The notes beneath the pieces were generated by a model. It was not told the DNA's origin. It was given only the letters and a program-made list of their open reading frames with translations, and ran no database searches. From Peterkaempfera sp044755465 (GTDB lineage: Bacteria; Actinomycetota; Actinomycetes; Streptomycetales; Streptomycetaceae), in the NCBI RefSeq assembly GCF_044755465.1, contig NZ_JBIVRB010000003.1:248001-312000 (forward strand): 64,000 nucleotides of DNA. The letters run 5' to 3'. A program made the position numbers and the translations under genes. Of the stretch, positions 34,956 to 44,486 are shown piece after piece (within the stretch, counting starts at the first letter, position 1; each line of letters opens with the position of its first letter).

Positions 34956-36176
34956 ATGCCGTTGACCCCCGAGGACGTTCGGAACAAGCAGTTCACGACC
35001 GTCCGCCTCCGCGAAGGCTATGACGAGGACGAGGTCGATGCCTTCCTCGATGAGGTCGAGTCCGAGCTGACCCGTCTGCTCCGCGAGAACGAGGACCTGC
35101 GGGCCAAGCTGGCCGCGGCGACCCGGGCCGCAGCGCAGAACCAGCAGAACATGCGCAAGGAGCAGGAGCAGCAGCAACAGCAGCAGCGTCCCAACGCTCC
35201 GGTGCCCGCTGCCATATCAGGACCGCCGGTCCCCGGCCAGCAGCACGGCCAGCAGGGGCACGGCCAGCAGGGCCCCGGCCAGCAGCAGATGCCGCACCAG
35301 ATGGGCGGCCCCCAGCAGCTCGGCCTGCCTCCGGGCGGCCAGCAGCAGATGGGCGGCCCGCCGCAGCTGCCGCCGGGCCCCGGTGGCCAGCAGCAGATGC
35401 AGCAGCAGATGGGTGGTCCGATGGGCGGCCCCATGGGTGGCCCGATGGGCGGTCCCATGGGTGGTCCGATGGGCCACGGCGGTCCGCCGCAGCCGCACCT
35501 GCCCCAGCAGCAGCAGGGGCCGGGCGGCGACAGCGCGGCCCGTGTGCTGGCGCTCGCCCAGCAGACCGCCGACCAGGCCATCGCGGAGGCGCGCTCCGAG
35601 GCCAACAAGATCGTCGGTGAGGCCCGCAGCCGCGCCGAGGGTCTGGAGCGCGACGCCCGGTCCAAGGCCGACGCGCTGGAGCGGGACGCCCAGGAGAAGC
35701 ACCGCGTCGCCATGGGCTCCCTGGAGTCGGCCCGCGCCACCCTGGAGCGCAAGGTCGAGGACCTGCGGGCCTTCGAGCGTGAGTACCGCACGCGGCTGAA
35801 GTCGTACCTGGAGACCCAGCTGCGCCAGCTGGAGTCGCAGGCCGACGACTCGCTCGCCCCGCCGCGCACCCCGGCCACCGCGTCGCTGCCCCCGGCGGCT
35901 TCGATGGCCCCGGCCGGCGCTTCGGCGGGCATGGGCGGTCAGACCTTCGGCGGCCAGCAGTCGTTCGGCGGCGGCAGCGCCCAGCCCTTCGGCGGCGGGC
36001 AGCAGTCGTTCGGCGGCGGCAGTGGGCAGCCGGGCTTCGGCGGCCAGGGTGCACCGATGGCCCCGGCGGGGATGACCCAGCCGATGGCGGCGGTGCGGCC
36101 GCAGCCGCCGCAGCCGCTGCAGCAGGCTCCGACGCCGATGCGGGGCTTCCTGATCGACGAGGAGAACGACAACTGA
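34956..36176 (+). CDS. divIVA: Polar growth determinant DivIVA (Wag31)
   Basis: A 406-residue coiled-coil protein from ATG 34956 behind GAGGTGAAGAG. The conserved N-terminus MPLTPEDVRNKQFTTVRL and YDEDEVDAFLDEVESELTRL are the membrane-curvature-binding domain. A long Gln/Gly/Pro/Met-rich linker (about residues 68-190) contains five consecutive GGPM repeats (about 35407-35470). It splits the first coil from the second (residues about 195-295, ARVLALAQQTADQAIAEARSEA onward). The C-terminus is Gly/Gln/Pro-rich and ends RGFLIDEENDN. DivIVA organises tip extension and branching in streptomycetes. A hairpin lies just downstream. Confidence 0.96.
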   Translation: MPLTPEDVRNKQFTTVRLREGYDEDEVDAFLDEVESELTRLLRENEDLRAKLAAATRAAAQNQQNMRKEQEQQQQQQRPNAPVPAAISGPPVPGQQHGQQGHGQQGPGQQQMPHQMGGPQQLGLPPGGQQQMGGPPQLPPGPGGQQQMQQQMGGPMGGPMGGPMGGPMGGPMGHGGPPQPHLPQQQQGPGGDSAARVLALAQQTADQAIAEARSEANKIVGEARSRAEGLERDARSKADALERDAQEKHRVAMGSLESARATLERKVEDLRAFEREYRTRLKSYLETQLRQLESQADDSLAPPRTPATASLPPAASMAPAGASAGMGGQTFGGQQSFGGGSAQPFGGGQQSFGGGSGQPGFGGQGAPMAPAGMTQPMAAVRPQPPQPLQQAPTPMRGFLIDEENDN

Positions 36177-36207
36177 GGTCACGGTCTTCTGTGGTCTGAG
36201 TCACATC

Positions 36208-36246
36208 GAGGGCGCCCCCACCGCACTGCGCGGCGGGGGCGCCCTC
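36208..36246 (+). terminator. Terminator after divIVA
   Basis: GAGGGCGCCCCCACCGC (36208-36224) pairs with GCGGCGGGGGCGCCCTC (36230-36246) with one mismatch and a five-base loop. It is followed by GTTCTGTTC, a modest U-rich tail. It lies about 30 bases after the divIVA stop. Confidence 0.8.
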
Positions 36247-36299
36247 GTTCTGTTCGATGTCCGGAGCTGCTGCCCAGAGGAACTGCTCGGGGGACGCTC

Positions 36300-36359
36300 A
36301 GGGGCGCGAGGCACCGCGTACGACCACAGGTGGCCGGTCGTGCGGTTCCTCGCGCCCCT
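36300..36359. terminator. Second hairpin between divIVA and ileS, dispersed-repeat type
   Basis: AGGGGCGCGAGGCACCGCGTACGACC and GGTCGTGCGGTTCCTCGCGCCCCT form an almost complete stem of about 25 bp. The arms are the same AGGGGCGCGAGG element seen near 17 kb and 60 kb. It lies 13 bases after the ileS stop and probably ends that transcript. Confidence 0.75.
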
Positions 36360-36371
36360 GGGGCGTGCGGG

Positions 36372-39539
<3,168 letters not shown>

Positions 39540-39550
39540 CGCGGGGCCTT

Positions 39551-39838
39551 CCTCCGGCGGACGCGTAGTCGTACGGCTTCCGACGGAGGGACGAGCCACT
39601 GCCGCGGCCCGCGGTACCACCCTCCTTGGCCGCGCTGCGGTGCCGCGGCCCACTCATTCGATGCTGCTGCCGGGTCTACTGGGCTCCACCGGGACGGGCT
39701 CGTGGCGGGGCTGTTCTTCCGGCGGCTCCGGGGTGATCTTCGCGCCGCGCACGCCCCCGGGCTCCCACCGTCCCCGGGTCGCTGCTGGCTGCGTGCGGCG
39801 GTACTCGTCCCATCGACGCCTCGCCCCAGCAGTCTATA
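39551..39838 (-). promoter_or_regulatory. T-box riboswitch of ileS (isoleucine, AUC specifier)
   Basis: Reading the minus strand, the T-box core TGGTACCGCGG lies at 39619-39609 and the specifier loop GAAGATCACC puts AUC (Ile) at 39737-39735. Stem I elements GGGACGAGTA and GGTGGGAGCC are recognisable further upstream. Downstream of the core, CCTCCGTCGG (39589-39580) can pair with CCGCCGGAGG (39560-39551), hiding the ileS ribosome site. This indicates control of translation, not transcription: uncharged tRNA-Ile would free the site. A TATAGACT -10-like sequence lies at its 5' end. Confidence 0.88.
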
Positions 39839-39979
39839 GGGCGGGCGCAATCGCTTTGGGCTGCCGGGCCGGGTCGGCGGTACGGAAAGCGGTTAGCGGG
39901 TCACGTTCTGGGCACAACCTCGTCATGCCCGGGGAGGGACCTCCTCGGGTGGATATCAGCTGGATGTCGGAATGTCCGG

Positions 39980-40008
39980 TTGTGGTAGCAATCGCCGCGA
40001 TTTATCGT
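39980..40008 (+). promoter_or_regulatory. Candidate promoter of the traR/dksA-like gene
   Basis: TTGTGG (39980-39985) and TATCGT (40003-40008) have a 17-base spacer. The predicted start is about 55 bases before ATG 40068. Confidence 0.42.
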
Positions 40009-40067
40009 TCCCGCACCGAGCGGTCCGGGAACCGCCGGCCACCGCCGTTCGTGAAGGGGTCGTAGCC

Positions 40068-40670
40068 ATGGCTGAGAAGGCTGAGAACGGGATCACCGCC
40101 ACCAGGCGGGCCCGCAGGGCCGTGGCGGAACCGGGGGAGGGGACTGTGACAACGCACCGCACGACGGGTACCGGCGCAGGACGGACGGCGGCGGGTGCCC
40201 GCACCCACGCGGCGGCGGCCGCCCCGCGTACCGTCGCCGCCACCGCGGCCATCCCGGAGCCGGGACCGCTGGACCCGGCGCAGCTGCCGGTCCGCCCCGG
40301 CGAGGACCCGTGGACCGCCGGCGAGGTCGACGAGCTGCGCGACGAGCTGACCTCGGAGGCGCAGCGCCTGCGGCTGGAGATCGACACCGCCGAGGCGGCC
40401 ATCTCCGGCATGATGCGCGACTCCGGCGACGGCGCCGGTGACGACCAGGTGGACGCGGGCACCAAGAACATCTCCCGCGAGCACGAACTCGCGCTGGCCA
40501 ACAACGCCCGCGACATGCTCGCCCAGACCGAGCGCGCGCTCGACCGGCTGCGCGGCACCGGCTTCGGCGTCTGCGAGTCCTGCGGGAAGGCGGTCGGCAA
40601 GGCCAGGCTCCAGGCGTTCCCCCGCGCCACGCTCTGCGTCCAGTGCAAGGCCAAGCAGGAGCGCCGCTAG
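40068..40670 (+). CDS. TraR/DksA-type C4 zinc-finger protein
   Basis: A 200-residue protein from ATG 40068 with GAAGGGG upstream; the open frame continues to 39972 across the promoter. The first 85 residues are Ala/Thr/Arg-rich and probably disordered. A coiled-coil hairpin follows (VDELRDELTSEAQRLRLEIDTAE and SREHELALANNARDMLAQTERALDRL). The C-terminal zinc finger has four Cys in CESCGKAVGKARL and LCVQCK. DksA-like proteins bind the RNA polymerase secondary channel to modulate initiation. The acidic tip residues of classical DksA are not obvious, so its mechanism may differ. lsp begins 93 bases downstream. Confidence 0.88.
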   Translation: MAEKAENGITATRRARRAVAEPGEGTVTTHRTTGTGAGRTAAGARTHAAAAAPRTVAATAAIPEPGPLDPAQLPVRPGEDPWTAGEVDELRDELTSEAQRLRLEIDTAEAAISGMMRDSGDGAGDDQVDAGTKNISREHELALANNARDMLAQTERALDRLRGTGFGVCESCGKAVGKARLQAFPRATLCVQCKAKQERR

Positions 40671-40763
40671 CACGGCGGAGCCCGCCCTGGCCGCCCTGGA
40701 TCACTCCGGTGCCGTACGCTCGACTCGACAGCGCCGCCCCGGCCCCGGGGCCGGTCCCCACCT

Positions 40764-41465
40764 GTGACGGCAGCGGAGCGGATCATCAGTACGCCAGGTT
40801 CCCACCAGACTCAGGACGGCGGCGCGGAGAACGCCGCCGCCGCGGAGACCGCGTCGGCCTCTCCTGCGCCCTCTCCCGCGTCGGCCTCTCCGGCGTCGGC
40901 CTCTCCGGCGACCGCCGAACCGGCAGCGCCGGCCGGGCGCCGCCGGATCGGCGTGCTGCTCGCGGTCGCGCTGTTCGCCTACCTCATCGACCTGGGCAGC
41001 AAGCTGCTGGTCGTCGCCCGGCTGGAGGGGCACGCCCCGATCCGGGCGATCGGTGATGTGCTCACCTTCCAGGTGATCCGCAACCCGGGCGCGGCCTTCA
41101 GCATGGGCCAGGCCCTGACCATCGTCTTCACCCTGATCGCGGCCTCGGTGATCGTGGTCATCTGGCGGATCGCCCGCAAGCTGTACAGCCTGCCGTGGGC
41201 GATGGCGCTCGGGCTGCTGCTCGGCGGCGCGCTGGGCAACCTCACCGACCGGCTGTTCCGCCACCCCGCCGTCTTCCGCGGCCATGTGGTGGACTTCATC
41301 TCGCTCCAGCACTTCGCGGTCTTCAACCTGGCCGACTCGGCGATCGTCTGCGGCGGTGTGCTGGTGGTGCTGCTCTCCTTCCGCGGCTCCAACCCGGACG
41401 GCAGCGTCCACCGCGACCGCGACGACGAGGACACCGAGTCGCCCGCCTCGGACCAGCCCGCCTGA
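40764..41465 (+). CDS. lspA: Lipoprotein signal peptidase (signal peptidase II)
   Basis: A 233-residue membrane protein from GTG 40764. A long Ala/Ser/Pro-rich cytoplasmic head, partly encoded by tandem GCGTCGGCCTCTCCG units, precedes four transmembrane segments starting IGVLLAVALFAYLIDLGSKLL. The catalytic Asp pair lies in LGNLTDRLFR and FNLADSAIV, and the conserved RNPGAAFS is present. LspA cleaves prolipoprotein signal peptides after lipidation. The start is uncertain because the head is low-complexity. rluD follows, with the same gene order as in other streptomycetes. Confidence 0.94.
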   Translation: MTAAERIISTPGSHQTQDGGAENAAAAETASASPAPSPASASPASASPATAEPAAPAGRRRIGVLLAVALFAYLIDLGSKLLVVARLEGHAPIRAIGDVLTFQVIRNPGAAFSMGQALTIVFTLIAASVIVVIWRIARKLYSLPWAMALGLLLGGALGNLTDRLFRHPAVFRGHVVDFISLQHFAVFNLADSAIVCGGVLVVLLSFRGSNPDGSVHRDRDDEDTESPASDQPA

Positions 41466-41559
41466 AGGGCGCTCGGCAGGCGCGGTGCACCCCCGGGCGG
41501 TTGCCCGGCCGACCTGCGGGTGGACGGGGGGTGCCGCCGTGTCCGGCATACTCATTCAG

Positions 41560-42498
41560 GTGAGTACCGCAGCGCAGATCCGTACCCTTCCCGTACCCGA
41601 CGGCCTTGAGGGCGAGCGCCTCGACGCCGCCCTGGCCCGGATGTTCGGCTTCTCCCGCACCAAGGCCGCCGAGCTCGCCGCCGACGGCAAGGTCCGGGTG
41701 GACGGCGCGGTGGCGGGCAAGTCCGACCGGGTGATGGCCGGGGCGTGGCTGGAGGTCGAGATCCCCGCCCCGCCGGCGCCGGTGCAGATCGTGGCCGAGC
41801 CGGTCGACGGCATGCGGATCGTCCACGACGACGACCACATCGTGGTGATCGACAAGCCGGTCGGCGTCGCCGCGCACCCCAGCCCCGGCTGGACCGGCAC
41901 CACCGTCATCGGCGGCCTGGCCGCCGCCGGGTACCGGATCTCCACCTCCGGCGCCGCCGAGCGCCAGGGCATCGTGCACCGGCTGGACGTCGGCACCTCC
42001 GGCCTGATGGTGGTCGCCAAGTCGGAGCTGGCGTACACCCTGCTCAAGCAGCAGTTCCGCGAGCGCACCGTGGACAAGCGGTACAACGCCCTGGTGCAGG
42101 GCCACCCCGACCCGATGCACGGCACCGTCGACGCGCCGATCGACCGCCACCCCAGCTCCGACTGGAAGTGGGCCGTGGTCGCCTCCGGCAAGCCCTCGGT
42201 CACCCACTACGACCTCATCGAGGCGTTCCGCGCGGCCTCCCTGCTGGACATCAAGCTGGAGACCGGCCGCACCCACCAGATCCGGGTGCACATGTCGGCG
42301 CTGCGCCACCCCTGCGTCGGTGACCTCACGTACGGCGCTGACCCCACCCTGGCCAAGCGGCTCGGCCTCACCCGCCAGTGGCTGCACGCCGTCCACCTGG
42401 GCTTCGAGCACCCCTCGGACGGCCAGTGGGTGGAGTTCGACAGCCCGTACCCGGCGGATCTGGCCAAGGCGCTGGACATCATCTCGGCGGAGAGCTGA
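41560..42498 (+). CDS. rluD: Ribosomal large-subunit pseudouridine synthase, RluA/RluD family
   Basis: A 312-residue protein. GTG 41560 gives the usual N-terminus (STAAQIRTLPVPDGLEGERLD); GTG 41539 is an alternative with a better ribosome site (GGGGGGTG). An S4 RNA-binding domain (residues 15-75, FGFSRTKAAELAADGKVRVDG) precedes the synthase domain. The catalytic Asp lies in GIVHRLDVGTSGLMVVAK, and ETGRTHQIRVHMSALRHPCVGD closes the active site. Enzymes of this family isomerise uridines of 23S rRNA; which sites are modified here cannot be told. The GNAT gene starts at the base after the stop. Confidence 0.92.
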   Translation: MSTAAQIRTLPVPDGLEGERLDAALARMFGFSRTKAAELAADGKVRVDGAVAGKSDRVMAGAWLEVEIPAPPAPVQIVAEPVDGMRIVHDDDHIVVIDKPVGVAAHPSPGWTGTTVIGGLAAAGYRISTSGAAERQGIVHRLDVGTSGLMVVAKSELAYTLLKQQFRERTVDKRYNALVQGHPDPMHGTVDAPIDRHPSSDWKWAVVASGKPSVTHYDLIEAFRAASLLDIKLETGRTHQIRVHMSALRHPCVGDLTYGADPTLAKRLGLTRQWLHAVHLGFEHPSDGQWVEFDSPYPADLAKALDIISAES

Positions 42499-42969
42499 GT
42501 GACCGGCCCCTACGAGATCCGGGTCGCGGCCACGGCAGCCGAGCTGGAGCAGGTGCACGGCGTCCGCCGCGAGGTGTTCATCGTGGAGCAGCAGATCCCG
42601 GAGGACGAGGAGTGGGACGACCTCGACCCGGTCTGCGTCCAGCTGCTCGCCACCGGGCCCGGCGGGGTGCCGCTGGGCACCGGTCGGCTGGTCCATGGCG
42701 AGGCGGCCCGCAAGGTGGCGGGCCGCGACGGCACCGTGCTGCTCGGCCGGCTCGCGGTGCTGCCCGCCGCCCGGGGCACCGGGCTGGGCGCCGCCCTGGT
42801 CCGGGCCATCGAGCGGGCCGGGGCGGAGCGCGGCGGCCGGGAGATGGAGCTGCACGCCCAGGTGCACGCCATCGGCTTCTACCAGCGGCTCGGGTATGCC
42901 GCCCATGGGCCGGAGTACCTGGACGCGGGCATCCCGCACCGGACCATGACCCGGCCGCTGACCGACTGA
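42499..42969 (+). CDS. GNAT family N-acetyltransferase
   Basis: A 156-residue protein whose GTG 42499 immediately follows the rluD stop, so translation is likely coupled. The pattern VHGVRREVFIVEQQIPEDEEWDD is typical of the ElaA/YjcF-like GNAT subgroup. The acetyl-CoA pyrophosphate loop is LPAARGTGLGAALVRA, and FYQRLGY is the usual C-terminal motif. The acceptor substrate is unknown. It ends the traR-lsp-rluD-GNAT run and converges on the MscS gene. Confidence 0.9.
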   Translation: MTGPYEIRVAATAAELEQVHGVRREVFIVEQQIPEDEEWDDLDPVCVQLLATGPGGVPLGTGRLVHGEAARKVAGRDGTVLLGRLAVLPAARGTGLGAALVRAIERAGAERGGREMELHAQVHAIGFYQRLGYAAHGPEYLDAGIPHRTMTRPLTD

Positions 42970-42971
42970 CC

Positions 42972-43021
42972 CGCCCGCCGCCGGTCCGGTCCGCCGCTGC
43001 TCTGGTCGGCCGGGGCGGGCG
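42972..43021. terminator. Candidate bidirectional terminator
   Basis: CGCCCGCCGCCGG (42972-42984) can pair with CCGGGGCGGGCG (43010-43021) with one bulged base and a 25-base loop, in the 57-base gap between convergent genes. It is weaker than the other hairpins in the window. Confidence 0.45.
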
Positions 43022-43026
43022 TCCGG

Positions 43027-44349
43027 TCAGCCGCGCGGGTCGCCGCCCGGTCCGTCGGGGCCGTTGGGCCCGTCCTTGGCCAGGGTGACGCCCTCGCCCG
43101 GCGGCGCGGCCGGTGCGGAGGTGTGCCGGGGCGGCTCGCCGTCCCGCCCGGCCTCGGCCGGCAGTCGCCCCCGCTGCCGCCGATCCGGCTCCCGCTCGCC
43201 GGTCGGCCTGGCCGTGCCTGTCCTGGCCGTGCCTGTCCTGCCCGTACCTGTTCTGCCCGTGTCCGGCCTGCCGCCGTCCGCCCGGGGAGCGGATCTCGGG
43301 TGCGGCAGGTCGGGGGTCGCGGCCGGTGCGGTGGCGATCCTCGGCAGCGACTGCGGATGGTGGCGGCGCAGATAGTCGATCAGCCGCTCCCGTACCTCGC
43401 AGCGGAGCGTGAAGGCGTCGTCCGAGTCGCGCGCCGTCATCAGCGCCCGCACCACGATCCCGCTGGGGGTGGTGTCGGTGACCTGGAGCGCCGAGCCCAC
43501 CCCGTCCCAGAGCGGCGAGTCCTTGAGCAGCCGCCGGAACTCCTCCCGCAGCTCCGGCACCGGCGTGGCGTGGTCCAGGTGCAGCAGCACCGTGCCGGTC
43601 ATCCGGGGGTCGTGCCGCGACCAGTTCTCGAACGGCCTGCCCGCGAAGTACGAGACCGGCATCACGATCCGCCGCTGGTCCCAGGTGGCCAGCACCAGGT
43701 ACGTGAGGGTGATCTCCTCGACCGTGCCCCACTCGCCCTCCACCACCACCACGTCACCGATCCGCACCATGTCCCCGAAGGCGACCTGCAAGCCGGCGAA
43801 GAGGTTGGCCAGCGTGCTCTGCGCCGCCACACCCGCCACCACGCCGATCAGCCCGGCGGAGGCGAGCAGGCTGGTGCCCACCGCGCGCACCTGGGGGAAG
43901 GTCATCAGCATGCAGGCCAGCGCCACCAGCACCACCAGCACCGTGGTCACCCGGCGCAGCATCCCCGCCTGGGTCCGCACCCGCCGGACCCGCGCCGGGT
44001 CGCGGCGGACCGCCGCATAGCGGTTGAAGGACGTGTTGACCAGCAGCGCGGCCACCCGGGACACCAGCCAGGCGGTCACCGCGATCACGAACAGCGCCAG
44101 CAGATGCCGCAGCGGCCCGCGCACCCCGGACGGCAGCGCGGCCGCCTGCTCGCCGCCGAGCAGCACCAGCGAGCCGACGGTCAGCAGGAACGGCGCACGG
44201 CAGCGCCGCAGCAGGCCCCAGAGCGGATTGTCCGGCCGCCCCGCCGCCATCCGCCGCACCAGCCGCTCGGCGAGCCAGCCGAGGGCCGCGGTCACCAGCC
44301 CGGTCCCGACCAGCACACTGACCGGCCGCACCACGTCCCACAGCACCAC
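43027..44349 (-). CDS. MscS-family mechanosensitive channel
   Basis: A 440-residue protein. GTG 44349 is chosen because GGGGAGAGG lies just upstream; the frame is open to 44484. Four to five hydrophobic segments are followed by the MscS pore helix and beta domain: LIGVVAGVAAQSTLANLFAGLQVAF, MVRIGDVVVVEGEWGTVEEI and the cytoplasmic region ENWSRHDPRMTGTVLLHLD. The last 110 residues are a charged low-complexity tail with repeated TGRTGT units, absent from classical MscS. The channel would open under membrane tension to release osmolytes. The tail's role is unknown. Confidence 0.9.
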   Translation of the reverse strand: MVLWDVVRPVSVLVGTGLVTAALGWLAERLVRRMAAGRPDNPLWGLLRRCRAPFLLTVGSLVLLGGEQAAALPSGVRGPLRHLLALFVIAVTAWLVSRVAALLVNTSFNRYAAVRRDPARVRRVRTQAGMLRRVTTVLVVLVALACMLMTFPQVRAVGTSLLASAGLIGVVAGVAAQSTLANLFAGLQVAFGDMVRIGDVVVVEGEWGTVEEITLTYLVLATWDQRRIVMPVSYFAGRPFENWSRHDPRMTGTVLLHLDHATPVPELREEFRRLLKDSPLWDGVGSALQVTDTTPSGIVVRALMTARDSDDAFTLRCEVRERLIDYLRRHHPQSLPRIATAPAATPDLPHPRSAPRADGGRPDTGRTGTGRTGTARTGTARPTGEREPDRRQRGRLPAEAGRDGEPPRHTSAPAAPPGEGVTLAKDGPNGPDGPGGDPRG

Positions 44350-44486
44350 GTCGTACCTCTCCCCGTCCCGCCGGGCGGCGGACGGTACCGATACCCCTTG
44401 CCGCTCGCACCCGTCGAACACCCGGTCGGCGGGTGGCGCCGACCACATCGGCGGGCTGTCGGCGGCGGCGGTTAGGATCACCAACC

